A DNA stretch of 64,000 bases, taken from contig NC_133666.1 in the NCBI RefSeq assembly GCF_037893015.1, positions 159,670,490 through 159,734,489 of the forward strand. The letters run 5' to 3'. A model generated the notes under the pieces. It was not told the DNA's origin. It was given only the letters and a program-made list of their open reading frames with translations, and made no database searches. Position 1 is the first letter of the stretch; each line of letters opens with the position of its first letter. Source of the DNA: Macrotis lagotis. Its lineage: Eukaryota > Chordata > Mammalia > Peramelemorphia > Peramelidae. The position numbers and the translations under genes are program-made. This document shows positions 1 through 10,869 of the stretch, piece by piece.

Positions 1-625
1 GTCATTTCAAGAAATAAGGATACTTAAATCTTCTAAAGTGAAAAGAACATTCAGACAACTTTAGATGGTTATATTCTAAATAAGATTTAAATGTTTGTAT
101 GGGGAAAAAAGAGAGCAACATTGTACCAAATCATTCTGCACATGACAGTTTAAGTCTAATTATGAAAGCCTGGAATTCCCAGAAGAGGGAAACCATGATT
201 GTCAAGGAACTTGAATACTATCAAAATAGGTTAAAATAATTTTTTTGGTGTTAGAGAATATTCTGTAAGGAAATGTTGTATTTGATGCTCATGTGTTTGG
301 TTCTGAGGGGGTGCTAAATCAGGAGGAATAAGTAGAAGTTATAAAGAGGCAAATTAATATTTAAAATCAGTAAAAATTTTGGGCATGAAGAATTGTCTAT
401 AGTTTGTATTAGTTGACTGCTAAGGTCCCTCTGAGCTCTGAATGATAAATTTATGTTTCTGTGTAATTATTGAAGTACTCTTAAAAACTCACAAATATAA
501 GCAAGTGTATTTGGATATAACGAAAAAGGTCTCAGAGGTGAGAAATATTCTTTGTGGAGGTACAAAGATGAAAACACCCTTTGATCCTTTGTTCGTCCTT
601 GATAAAGAGATAAATATCGGTGTAA
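1..625. other. Unclassified AT-rich non-coding DNA
   Basis: I recognise no gene or clear repeat here. The 419-450 stretch (ccctctgagctctgaatga) resembles the 3' end of a MIR element but is too short to call. The open frame at 442-711 has no recognisable domain and overlaps MIR-like DNA at its end. Confidence 0.5.
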
Positions 626-629
626 TGAA

Positions 630-715
630 CTGCAGTTTAATGGAAAAGTTATTAGATGTGAAATCAGAAGTCCAGGGTTCTACTCCTATCCCCATCACTT
701 ACTTAGCTTAGAATT
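630..715 (+). repeat. MIR-like SINE fragment (central part)
   Basis: The stretch gaaatcagaagtccagggtt followed by ctactcc and cacttacttagct matches the MIR pattern: 'aatcagaa..cctgggtt', a B-box-like core, then the 'cacttactagct' body. It is old and diverged. The 3' portion of a similar element appears at 970-1055, with an A-rich stretch between, so the two may be halves of one element split by a later insertion. Confidence 0.55.
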
Positions 716-969
716 CTGGTTAGTGTTTGACAGCTGGTACTCTTCTCCCACTCCAAAAAAAAAAACCAAAAAAACAAAAAACCAAGACCTTTTAAATTTA
801 ATCTGCATTATTAACATTTTAATTTCTTAAGTACAGACAATTAAAAGAAATGATAAAATAAGCACAGTTTGTAGCATTTACTGATTTCCAAATTGTAAAT
901 ACTTACACAGAAATATACAATCAGTTCCTACAAACAAGTATAAGCAGGAATCAACACACCCATGAAAAT
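716..969. other. A-rich unclassified spacer between MIR-like halves
   Basis: Contains an A-rich run with C interruptions at about 755-785, which could be the tail of an unrecognised retroposon. Nothing else is recognisable. Confidence 0.4.
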
Positions 970-1055
970 CATTTCTCTTCTTTAAGCTTCACTTTTCTAA
1001 TCTCTGAAATAGGGTTAATAATACACTATCAACCCCTTAGTTATAAGGAGTGATA
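970..1055 (+). repeat. MIR-like SINE fragment (3' part)
   Basis: The run 'cttctttaagcttcacttttctaatctctgaaatagggttaataata' follows the MIR 3' body ('ctcagttttctcatctgtaaaatggggataataata'). It is about 85 bp and diverged. It may pair with the 630-715 fragment. Confidence 0.5.
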
Positions 1056-2348
1056 GTTTACTAGACCCATATCTATAATTTAGATTATCTATATAAGAAC
1101 AGCTCCCATGAGCAGTATGACCTGTGAAGTAGAATTACAACATGCCATGATGAGTGGAATTTGCTAAATTTTTACTAGAATCCTATTCATAAGGGTTCTT
1201 GAAATTTTAAGCCTACAGGAACAGGTCCTGCTAAGTTCCAAAGGCTTAAAAAACAGGGTAAAAGAAATAGTGTAAATCAATGCTCATTGCCTGATTGATC
1301 TAGGGCTAGCCTTAAGTTTATAAAGATTCATTGCCAGGTGAATATTTTGGCTATTATCAAGTCATGAATACTAGGTTATAGTTAGGAATCTGTAATAACA
1401 TCTAATTTATGCAAGCAGTTTCTAGATTATTCTAATCACAGATCTTTTGAAGTAAGTACTCTACTACAGGAACAAGATTTGACTTTGGCAGCCCATTTAA
1501 ATTTTCCCCTGAAAATCATGGTGCTATGTTCTGTTACTCAAAGACTGGGTTCTGTTTAGTACTCTCAGGGGATGCTATTAATGAATTCTTAATGAATTCC
1601 AGGATATTGTACTAATACATTATATGAGGAAATATTTTTTGAGAAAATGAATAATTTTAGTTTGCATTTCACTTCCCTCATTTTCTTTGGAAATGTGTGG
1701 GAGAATACAAGTACCAAGGTTAACATCAATGAGAGATTCTTTAAAGGATTTTTTTTTGCTAACATGTTTTGGATAGCATTTTACAGTCTTGACAGTTGCT
1801 TATTAACAATCTTAGGAATTAATACAAACTTCCAGATGCAATTTTTTGCACTTTATATTTTTTATCATCCAATAGCATCATTAATATCAATTAACAGTAT
1901 TGATTATATTAGTATCAAATCAGCTAGACTCCAATAACTTTTAGAAAAGGAATTTATTTGGAAAACTTCACAATAATTATTGGTACAAAACATCCCTCTC
2001 CCTAGGTAGGGCCAATTTTCTCCTTACACAGCAAGGCACATGGGAAAAGTGGGTCCTTACTTAGAGTATAAGACTAAAGAAGTACAATTTAGGGAGTACA
2101 TATGGCAAAGAATTTTATCTAGGCAGGAATATATTCATATTCATCATGGATTGATACCTACTAGATGAGATAATAACATGCCATAACATGGCAAAGAGAA
2201 GTGATATGAATGTGGAAAAAAGCAATTACTTCAAAAATATTTTCTTGATCTAAAAACATTTTCATTCTAATTTGAATTACAAAGCTGAATCAAATCCATG
2301 TTTATATATACTTCATGTTTTTATAACATTATAATATTGTCTGATTTA

Positions 2349-2350
<2 letters not shown>
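1056..2350. other. Unclassified AT-rich non-coding DNA
   Basis: No gene, SINE or L1 signature was recognised. The 96-codon open frame at 1647-1937 has low-complexity Phe/Ile/Ser-rich content typical of AT-rich chance frames and no family motif. Confidence 0.5.
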
Positions 2351-2352
<2 letters not shown>

Positions 2353-2381
<29 letters not shown>

Positions 2382-2382
2382 G
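2353..2382. repeat. (AT)n microsatellite
   Basis: About 14 uninterrupted AT units directly visible. Confidence 0.95.
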
Positions 2383-2564
2383 CTTATGGACATAAATCAC
2401 AGAATACTGTAATCCTATAAGGGTGATGAATACTTCCTTGTATTCAAATGTGTCAAATCATGATACTGTTTTTGTATAATATCTTAATAATTTAGTCAAG
2501 TAAGGAAAAATGCAATTAATTCCAAGATATTGAGGTTTTCTTTTTATGTGTGTGCTTTTTTCTT

Positions 2565-2708
2565 TTTTCTTTTTGCATGGCAATGGGTTAAGTGACTTGC
2601 CCAAGGTCATAAAGCTAGTAAGCATCAAGTGCCTGAACCTGAATTTAAACTCAAGTTCTCTTGACTCCAGGGCTTGTGCTCTATCCATTGCATTACCTAG
2701 TTCTCCCA
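2565..2708 (-). repeat. WSINE1-type tRNA-like SINE
   Basis: Read on the minus strand it has the family layout: a tRNA-like head with an A-box region (ctaggtaatgcaatggatag), 'gagtcaagagaacttgagtt', a B-box-like 'ttcaaat' region (here mutated), then 'ggccttgggcaagtcacttaaccc' and an A-rich tail, which is the T-rich run at 2545-2565. It is a diverged copy about 145 bp long. Such elements have internal pol III promoter boxes and are moved by L1 enzymes. Confidence 0.8.
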
Positions 2709-2974
2709 GGGTTAGGATAGTTTTGTTCATGTTCAAGACAATATTGTTAAGATTTAGAATTGTGAAGAAGGTATCTTTGAAGTAGACACATGTTTGACAA
2801 AGGAAAAGTGCCTGCTGATTGAACTATATATCTTAATCTTCACAAAAAAATTGGTAATACATATTGAAGACTATTCCCCAACCTGAAATCTAACTCAAGG
2901 GTTAGGTCTACAAAACAAAGAATATTTCCTTTCTATTTAGTAGGGCATTCTACAAAACAGCTCCCTATAACTCT

Positions 2975-3238
2975 AGTCCAGGGCAGATATGTAGTGCAGT
3001 GGATACAGAAAAGGGCCTGAAGTCAAGAAAACTAATTTTCCTAATGTGCCCTCAGGTACATACTAGTTGTGTTCGCAGACAAGTCATGCAAACCTTTTTA
3101 CTTCAGTTTCTCATCTGCAAAATGAGCTGGAGAAGGAAATGGCAAACCATATTACTGTTTTTGCCAATAAAACCCCAAATGGTGCCACAAAGAGAGTCAG
3201 AAATTATCTGAAATGACAGAACAACAACAACTTTAGCT
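2975..3238 (+). repeat. Mar1-type marsupial CORE-SINE, near full length
   Basis: A head with 'gtagtgcagtggata', then 'cttcagtttctcatctgcaa', 'aatgagctggagaaggaaat', 'ggcaaacca', 'aaaaccccaaatggtgcca', 'aaagagagtcagaaat', 'tgaaatgaca' and the tail gaacaacaacaac. This order is diagnostic of the marsupial Mar1 SINE (CORE domain plus AAC-repeat tail). It is a good marker that the host is a marsupial. The open frame at 2999-3211 lies wholly inside it and is not a gene. Confidence 0.85.
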
Positions 3239-3380
3239 CAAGATCCCCACCACGGTGCTTTTCTTTCATAGTTATTTACTTAAGTGACTTAGTAAGAACA
3301 CTAGCTACAAAATATTTACCCCATAAATCTTGTCATTCTTCAGTCTTATCCAATACTTCATAACTCTACTTGAAATTTTT
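3239..3380. other. Short unclassified spacer between two opposed Mar1 copies
   Basis: Nothing recognisable. It separates a plus-strand Mar1 and a minus-strand Mar1 piece, so their shared parts form an inverted repeat. Confidence 0.4.
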
Positions 3381-3561
3381 TTGGCACAGAAACTGGAGTG
3401 GTATGCATTTCCTTCTCCAACTCTTTTTACAGATGAGGAAACTGAGATAATTGGATTACACAACTGGGTTATACAACTAGTAAGAATTTAAGTGGATTTG
3501 AACTCTGTTCTTCCTGACACCATGTCCGGTGTTCTATTCGTTACTCTACATAGCTACCCTT
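3380..3561 (-). repeat. Mar1-type SINE fragment
   Basis: Plus-strand reading 'ttggcacagaaactggagtg', 'catttccttctccaactc', 'ttttacagatgaggaaactg', then 'gtggatttgaactc' and 'cttcctgaca' is the reverse complement of the Mar1 layout. It ends at the tRNA-like head 'tagctaccc'. Confidence 0.8.
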
Positions 3562-3582
3562 CATAATCCTAGATACACTATT

Positions 3583-3585
3583 ACA

Positions 3586-3644
<59 letters not shown>

Positions 3645-3650
3645 GTATTA
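3583..3650. repeat. (AT)n microsatellite
   Basis: A long TA/AT tract with single interruptions (tgtatat, ttatat). It sits just beyond the head of the Mar1 fragment. Confidence 0.95.
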
Positions 3651-3654
3651 GTGG

Positions 3655-4539
3655 ATACACTATTCTACTAATACATATAGCATTCCTGGAAGCAGAAGAG
3701 TAGACACAAATTTAGAGTATTCTGGTGATTGAAACCTATCCACAGGTAGTACATTTGCCAAGTCAACACATTCTTTTTATATTGCTATGTATAAATATCC
3801 ATCCTCTTCTAGTAAAGTCCTTACAAAATGTCTTTTTAAGTTCACCAACTTCAGAAGACCTTTTTTTTAACTGAGACTTAAAGATCTTAAACGTCTTTTT
3901 AGTCCAACTAGTGACTCTCTCTCTCTTGAATGTAGTCTTCTTTGATGGCTAAATTATTCCTCTTATCCAATCCAAAATAACTGACTTTTTGTATGCGTCT
4001 ATTTAGTCTAGAGTGTATGTGCCTTGACTGTGTATCAAACTATATCTGTAGTATGTGTACCTTAATCCTGACTCAAATAATTTAAAACTGCTTTCCAATT
4101 GCCAAAGCATGTTCCTCTTTTTGGGAAGTAGGAGCACAGCTAGGAAAAAAACAAACAAACAGCATTTATTAGGTGTTCACACTTCCCTAATGTTATTACG
4201 TTAATAGTTCATTATCTGTACTTACTTCTTATGAATATATCAACTGAACTGAGTTAGAAAGGGAAATTATATTTAGACCATTTTTAAATCAGTTGTATAG
4301 TCTTCAGTGAAAGTGTAGAAGAAACAGTTTAATGTGGTGGAGGGTGGATGAAAGGCGATAAGGTCATTAAGTATGAATATAAAGAAATATAAACAACTGA
4401 GCAAGGAAAGAAACTAAGACTGATTAAAAACAAGAGATAAATTAAGCCCTGCATATATTTTAACTATCAAAACAATTTCTTATAAAATTATCATTTCATC
4501 AAGCATCATAAATGCTATTTGTCCATTAAATGTTTTATT

Positions 4540-4540
<1 letters not shown>
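3655..4540. other. Unclassified AT-rich DNA with a short L2/MIR-like hint
   Basis: No gene is visible. At about 4150-4190, 'aacaaacagcatttattagg' plus 'tgttcacac' resembles the common 'aagcatttattaagcac' start of L2/Mon1-like elements, but the match is short. Confidence 0.45.
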
Positions 4541-4601
<61 letters not shown>

Positions 4602-4608
4602 TATATAA
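4541..4608. repeat. (AT)n microsatellite
   Basis: About 68 bp of TA repeats with a few interruptions. The open frame over it (4480-4683, minus) is an Ile-Tyr repeat translated from the microsatellite and is not a gene. Confidence 0.95.
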
Positions 4609-5489
4609 TGCTTGGAATTTAATGTATTGTTTAAATAAATAAATAATGTGCACAACAGCAAATTTAATTTGGAGACAGATCACATTGATCTTATCAATAC
4701 TATTTGTTAAACAATTATTTGCAGAGTGAAGATCTATAAAATGGACTTTGTTTTCTAAATGAAAGCTTACAGGATCTGGGCTATATCACAACATATTGAT
4801 TCTGTTTTGAGGCAGAGCATGGTTTCACTTTTTCTCATGATATACAATTTTCTTTTCCACAATGATGGGTCACAATGAACTAGGACTTAACTCATTCTCT
4901 TTCCAGCTGTTTTTCCCCCATAGGGAAAATTCCCCCTTTGTATTCTAGTTTACATTGGTATCATTCTTTGACAGTGAAAGAAGCCATGGGCTTCTTAAGA
5001 GGAGCACATAATTCTTCCTCTAATTTGTTTTCCATTTTAAATAATTTTCTATTGTCTTATAGGGAATCATAGAAGAAAAATAGAAAGTAAAATTTACATG
5101 TTCATAAATTCTTTAGCCATTAATTCTTCATGTAAATGTACATGAACTAGACTTTAATCTCTTTTTAATTCTCTGCCTCTTAATTAAGCTCATGCCAATA
5201 ATTTTTTGACATTTAGTTACTATATTCCCAACTAAGCTATAACCTAGTTAAACATCTAAGTTTCTCTTTAAGAAAATCTTGTTTGGTCAGAATGTGAGGT
5301 ATCGCTGACCTTCTGGTGCCAAATTTTTTGATTTAAGTACTCATTTTGATCACAATTTCAGGATTCCTTTCAATAACTCTATAAAGTAGGAAGTTCATAT
5401 AGTATTCATAGTTTATATAAGATCTTTAAAAAGGCATTTTGCTCAGTAGACAAAATATGTTTTTCCTAAAGGGTTTATTTACATATAAA
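4609..5489. other. Unclassified AT-rich non-coding DNA
   Basis: I see no gene, SINE, L1 or other recognisable element in this stretch. Confidence 0.5.
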
Positions 5490-5760
5490 AATAATTATAA
5501 CTAATATTCATGTATAAACTTGTTATATATTAACTTACTATCTAACAAGCACTATGCTAAGTACTTTATTAGCTTATTTGATCCTTACAACAACCCTGGG
5601 AGATAGGTGTTATTACTATCCCCATTTTATATATTAAGAAACAGAAGCAAATAGGTTATAACATACATGGTTAATAAGTGTCCAAGACAGCATTTGAACC
5701 CAGGACATTTTGACTTTAGTTCAAGAATTTTTTTTTTGCTGCGCTCCAACTAGTTGCCAA
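5490..5760 (-). repeat. MIR/THER-type SINE, long copy
   Basis: Plus-strand reading: 'aagcactatgctaagtact', 'ttgatccttacaacaaccct', 'gggagataggtgttattact', 'atccccattttatatatta', 'gaaacagaagc', then 'agcatttgaacccaggacat'. This is the reverse complement of a MIR element from its 3' end to its B-box region. It runs for most of the element's length and is diverged, so old. Confidence 0.75.
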
Positions 5761-6205
5761 AGGTTATCTGCTATTCCAAGTAGCTGATATAATATTCCCT
5801 GAAAAATAAAATAGAGGACAAAAATTATTTACCATACCCTGATCATTGAAATCAAATAACTCATAAGTTAAGGAAACTTATATTCACCAAAAGTATCCAC
5901 CTTTATCAGAAAGGCTATGTAGCAATAAAAACTAATTGGAAGGCATTCTATTTATAGAGGGAAAGATACTCTGAATGCCTAGGATTTTTCTCCTTTAGTC
6001 TCCTAAATAATTCCTATAATTTTTCAAAAGGAATTGAATTAAATATTCACATGGGAAAAACCAAATAAATGAAAACAGTTGATTTTCCATACCTTGATCT
6101 GCAGTTGGATAGAAACCCTGCAGAGTTTGTCTATAATTATTTATCTGTTGGACCTGTGAGAACTGTGGACAATGAGTTGGTTCCATAATTTTAAAAAATA
6201 CTGGT
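5761..6205. other. Unclassified AT-rich non-coding DNA
   Basis: Nothing recognised. The 90-codon minus frame at 5995-6267 ends inside the neighbouring SINE and is chance. Confidence 0.45.
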
Positions 6206-6354
6206 TTTTTTAGATTTTTCAAGGCAATGGGATTAAGTGGCTTGCCCAAAGCCACATGGCTAGGCAATTATTAAGTGTCTGAGGTCAGATGTGAACGCAG
6301 GTCCTCCTGACTCTAGGGTCAGTGCTTTATCCACTACGCCACCTAGCTGCCCCT
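6206..6354 (-). repeat. WSINE1-type SINE
   Basis: Plus-strand reading begins with the T-rich reverse of the tail ('tttttagatttttcaaggca'), then 'atgggattaagtggcttgcc', 'aattattaagtgtctgag', 'gatgtgaacgcaggtcctcc', 'tgactctagg' and 'ccacctagctgcccc'. Nearly full length. A second copy lies 245 bp away in the opposite orientation. Confidence 0.9.
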
Positions 6355-6599
6355 AAAAAGAAGTTAGTAGATCAGCTTCTCTTTCTTTTAAGCTCATCTC
6401 TGAAACAAAGTTCCTTTTAAAAAAAAGTCAACATTCTTCTGGCAATTCTCTTTAGCCACAAATTAGAGAACACTTCAATGTCTTCAACGAAATGAAGTTG
6501 AGAAAATCTCAGAGGGTAACAGGAAAAGAAAAATTGTATGATGAATGTTGCTACATATTTTAGAAAAGAAATGTAAAGAATATCATAAAAGAAATATTT
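6355..6599. other. Spacer between two opposed SINEs
   Basis: AT-rich sequence of about 245 bp with no recognised element. The minus-strand frame at 6417-6632 runs into the SINE and shows no domain. Confidence 0.4.
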
Positions 6600-6601
6600 A
6601 G

Positions 6602-6757
6602 GGGCGGCTAGGTGGCGTAGTGGATAAAGCACCGGCCTTGGAGTCAGGAGTACCTGCGTTCAAATCCGGTCTCAGACACTTAATAATTACCTAGCCATGT
6701 GGCCTTGGGCAAGCCACTTAACCCAATTTACCTTGAAAAAACCTAAAAAAAATATTT
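6602..6757 (+). repeat. WSINE1-type SINE with target duplication
   Basis: A clear copy: 'ggcggctaggtggcgtagtg', 'gataaagcaccggcc', 'ggagtcaggagtacctgcg', the B-box-like 'gttcaaatccggtc', 'cttaataattacctagccat', 'gtggccttgggcaagccact', and an A-rich tail with 'cctaaaaaaaa'. The 9 bp aaatattta occurs just before the head (about 6593-6601) and just after the tail, as a short target-site duplication. The low divergence suggests a fairly young copy. Confidence 0.93.
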
Positions 6758-7009
6758 AAATGAAAATAAAGAGGATTTAGTCTTATGGAAAGATCAAGTA
6801 ATAAATAATGGTTTTCCATAGTATTCTTGGTATTCTGCAATAGGTACACTTATAATGGCATTAAACTGTCAGGGCAATGTTCCAGTAACTTGCTCAAAAT
6901 CCTTGTGGGGGACAAAGGCATGTATGACAAAAATGGCATATGGCATATTTGTGTTATGATTGGGATCATTTCAGGGAAAATATATCAGTGAGACATTAGA
7001 ATAATATAT

Positions 7010-7256
7010 TTTTTTTTTGTTCAGTCTTCACACTCATGTTTGATTTTCTATGACCTATTTGGGATTTTCTTGGCAAATACTGGAGTACTTTGCCATTTCC
7101 TTCTTCAGCTAATTTTACAGTTGAGGAAACTGAGTCAAAAAGTGTTAGGTGACTTGCCCAGAATAACACAGACATTAAATATCTGAGGCTGGGCTTGAAA
7201 TCAATTCTTCCTGACTCCTGTTCTGATGCTCTATGCACTGCATCACCTATCTGCAT
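7010..7256 (-). repeat. Mar1-type SINE, near full length
   Basis: Plus-strand reading: 'ttgttcagtcttcacact', 'tttgggattttcttggcaaa', 'tactggagtactttgccatt', 'tccttcttcagctaatttta', 'cagttgaggaaactgagtca', 'tgacttgccc', 'cttcctgactcctg' and the head 'gcactgcatcacctatctgc'. This is the complete Mar1 order in reverse. The 103-codon minus frame at 6996-7307 is simply this SINE translated. Confidence 0.88.
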
Positions 7257-9950
7257 GTAAATAAAGTATAGAGTTGAAAACCAAGACTCTGATAGGATTA
7301 ATGGCATTCTTCTCAGTCATCTTTTTCTTGGCTCACATGAATATTTTACTCACCTCATGATTTGAGGTGTTAGAGATGTATGAATTTCTACTTGAAATAG
7401 TGAGGTTGTAAGATGAAACTGCATTTGACATATACCATAGATGGGAATTGAAAGTTTAATTCTCATTTTAGGAGACTCATTTCCTAAGAAGGGAAAAAAT
7501 ACCTTAAGAAGAGTTTGTTATAATCTTTTATGTTTGCATCTTAGGAAATATTTTTTTCCTTGAAATCTTGCTTGTAATCTCATTATTTGTGTTAAAAGTT
7601 GAGCAATTTTTCCCTTCAACTTTTTCATAAAGCTGAGTGACTTTTTATCAACAATTCCAAGACATTGATAGCCTCCTCCAAAATTCATCTCTGGATAATT
7701 ATGCTAATTGAGAAGGTTGTCCACCCTGAGATAACAGTTATCTCCCCAAAGCCATCAGATTTATCTAAATTGGGGGCAATTAAGCTTCAAAGATGAATGT
7801 GACTTCTTAGAAGTGTCTATAATCTTCAATCAAACCCGTGTTGATATGAACTACGCCTATCTTTTAATTTAGATTTTCATTGTTCTTTTATTTTTATATT
7901 AATATCATTTTCTCTTTCTTTTGTTCTCCTAAAGGACCATGCTTTCTAAAATTAAAAAAAAAAGATTATAAAAACTAACCAGCATATAAACAAAGCCTGA
8001 CATTGCATGTACCATTTCACACCCATAGCTTCCCCTGTATGGAAAGAAAAGAAGAAAGTACCATTTATCATTTCTTCTTTGGACCAATTTTTGTCAATAT
8101 AACATCACATTATTCAGATTTGATTGTCTTGTAGTTGCTCTTACATTTATATTGCTGTGCCTGTAGCACAAGATACAATATTCTCTCTTACAGAACCTCT
8201 ACAGATGGTTACTATTACATTGAGAAGTTTTGGAATACTGAAGAATATCATTCTAACTACCAGTCAGAGGAAGAGAGTTTTTTGCTTAGTTTTAATTCAT
8301 CAAGATGTGTGAGAAGACAGTTTTAACCTTTATTTGGAAAGATATTGAGTTTTGACTATTATAAGTAAGGAGATTGAGTTTAAAATGTCATCTTTAAAGA
8401 GACTTTTCTTTTTCACAGAGGACTGCTAAACACTTATATTACTATAGCATAAATGCTCTGAAGCTTCCATCCAACAAAAAATAACAAAACATTGGGTCCC
8501 CAGAGTACAAGTATCATGTCTTCTCAGAGATCTAGAGGTAATCCTGAGGGTTTAGGGATGCTTGCATTTCTATTGCTATAGTTTTTGAGTTCTCTACCCC
8601 CATGCTATCTCATGTTGTTTCCCCACTATAATTTTCAGTTGATTTTACAATAGTGAGTCAGATTTAGTTTTTAGAAAGAGGTGTTTGCTAAGGTAGTAGA
8701 GAAAGAAGGTGTGTAAAATGTCACTTCCACTCCCACTGCCAAATTATGTTATACACTTGGGAAAAAAAAAAACCATGTGGGGGAAAAAGGCAATCTAAAG
8801 CTCCTTAGTTGCTACAAATCCCTTTTCCCTCTTTAGAGTTCTTAAGAACTTATCTCAGGCATAATATAACTTCTTTTGTGGACTTTTGAACCATGATATT
8901 ACCTTCTCACATCATATCTAGTCTGTTTTGCACTCCAGTGTGGATACTGCCACCAGCACATATTGCTCCAGGTTATGATGCTAGATGGTTGATGGAAAGC
9001 TGGTGAAATTCAAAACCTCATAGATTTTCAGAGTACTCAAGATCTTTCTCTAGTCAAGAGAGACCTAGGCAGTGAAGGAGTCAAAGAACTTCCCTTAAAG
9101 TGTTTCCATCTCAGGTGTTTTGCTGAAATACCTTTCTTCTTAAATTGTTACACTCTAATCAATATAAATAGGCTTAAACTGAAATATGCTCTTCTTGAAG
9201 GTAAGATTTAACCACTATAAATGAGAAATAAATGATTTGATTGCTTTACTTAATTGAATATAACCTTCATACTACATTTAAGAAGATGATTAATAAGAGA
9301 AACTTTAGTTGGTATCCTGAATGAAATGAATAGTTAAACTGTTTCAGAAGGAGGAGGAACATAATGATAGAAGTGATTAGAGATGATTGATTGTCATATT
9401 TCTTAAGATTGATGCATTTAATAATTACATATGGCTGGCTTATTTACTTTATTTCTGATATGTTGTACAGTCATTAATTTTCATGTTCATTTAAGCCTAG
9501 GACAATAAATTTTGCTGTGTATTGAGTGACTAACAACTGTTTATGGCTAAAGAGGGTTCTTTCCTAGTATAACAAATAGTTAATGATTATTAAGTTCATG
9601 TGTAGAATCAGTGGCAACTGTTTAACAACTGATATAAAAACTGAATTTTACTAATTAATAATTATCTTAATTACTGTAGAATTCAGAATAATGAGAATGA
9701 ATAAGGCAGAGTTTAGTAGACTGAATGATGATTCCTTCTTGTTAGTTTCTTATGAGTATAACCAGTCCCTGAAATACCACTGCATAAGTATTGTGTATAT
9801 TGTTTTCCTGTTTTTTGTTTACTTCATTTTGACTCAAATCATATGAATTGCAGTGTTACTTCATATTTTTTATGTTCATAATTTCTCAAAGTAACAATAC
9901 TTCATTATATTCATGTACTCAATTTGCTTATCCCAATCAACGAACAAATC
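7257..9950. other. 2.7 kb of unclassified, apparently single-copy DNA
   Basis: The longest stretch in the left part of the window where I recognise no repeat, gene or RNA. Two overlapping 62-63 codon frames at 8124-8326 have no recognisable domain. With no tools I cannot test conservation. If any ancient regulatory element exists in the window, this and 10.9-12.6 kb are reasonable places to look. Confidence 0.45.
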
Positions 9951-9952
9951 AA

Positions 9953-10205
9953 TTGAGACAGTTAGGTGATGCAATGGATAGAGTTCTGGTCTGGTCTGGA
10001 GTCAGGAAGATATGAATTCAGATGAGAACTCAGATATTTGCTAGATATGTTACCCTCTACAAGTCATGTAACCTCTGAGTCCTCAATTCTAAACTGAGAA
10101 TTATAATAGCATCTACATTTGCAGGATTGTTGTGAAGACAATATTAGATAATGTTCATAAGATATTTAGCAGAAGATATTTAATAGTACCATATAAATGC
10201 TTATT
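9953..10205 (+). repeat. MIR/THER-type SINE, near full length
   Basis: Head 'gacagttaggtgatgcaatg' and 'gatagagttctgg', then 'ctggagtcaggaagatatga', 'attcagatgagaactcag', 'ctctgagtcctcaattctaa', 'actgagaattataatagcat' and 'ggattgttgtgaagacaata'. The order is head, CORE, then the MIR-like 'gattgttgtgagga' 3' end. A small 'ctggt' repeat (ggtctggtctgg) has expanded near 9988-10000. Confidence 0.75.
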
Positions 10206-10540
10206 TTTTCTCCTGCCTCCCAGATGATAGCTACATAGAAGAGGTCCTAATGGGCTGAACTTCCTTTTTCTCTCTCCAATCATGAATTTTGATACAGTTC
10301 TCTTTCAAGTTCCCCTTTCAGATAGTCTTCGGGTTTTCAACTCATTAACAGATTTATCTGAGAGGAAATGAACAGTTAATGACAATTTTCCCTGACTGAG
10401 TAGCCTACTCTGCTTCTCTCCCTTTGCACAGTTTTAAGAGTCTGATTTCATGTGTCCTTTTTAAGGTATCTGTTTCTAGAATCAAAATTCACTTTAGAAA
10501 AAATAAGTACTTTTGTCAAATAATAAGTTAGAACAGGTAC
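10206..10540. other. Unclassified non-coding DNA
   Basis: No feature recognised. Confidence 0.4.
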
Positions 10541-10544
10541 AGGT

Positions 10545-10600
10545 GGGGCTGGAGGGATTCTGTGCTCCCTTTAACTCTGAAGTTTTATGATTCTTTATTG
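10545..10600 (+). repeat. MIR 3'-end-like fragment
   Basis: 'ggggctggagggattctgtg', 'ctccctttaactctgaagtt' and 'ttatgattct' resemble the MIR 3' end ('tggatgacctctgaggtcccttccaactctaagattct'). Short and diverged. Confidence 0.45.
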
Positions 10601-10679
10601 ACAATTGTCAATTAGAATGCATGGCATCAAATTTCCTTAATATCTGTAATTTAGACAATAAAGCTTGCTGTATTCTCAG

Positions 10680-10855
10680 AAATCTTCATTTGTTTAAGGA
10701 ATGGATTTGGAATCAGAAAATCTGGGTTGTAACACCTATTACCTTGGGAAAGTCACACAGTCTGTCTAAATCCCACATTTCTTTTCTGGAAGATGAATCT
10801 ATTGTATTAGAAACCCTTGAAGGGTTCTTTCAATTCTCTATCTGTGATCTTTTAA
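10680..10855 (+). repeat. MIR-type SINE
   Basis: 'ggatttggaatcagaaaatc', 'tgggttgtaacacc', 'ttgggaaagtcacacagtct', 'tctggaagatgaa' and 'tagaaacccttgaagggttc' with 'tttcaattctctatctgtga' follow the MIR order from the B-box region to the 3' end. The 98-codon frame at 10621-10917 spans it and is not a gene. Confidence 0.65.
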
Positions 10856-10869
10856 AACAGTTTCCTTAC

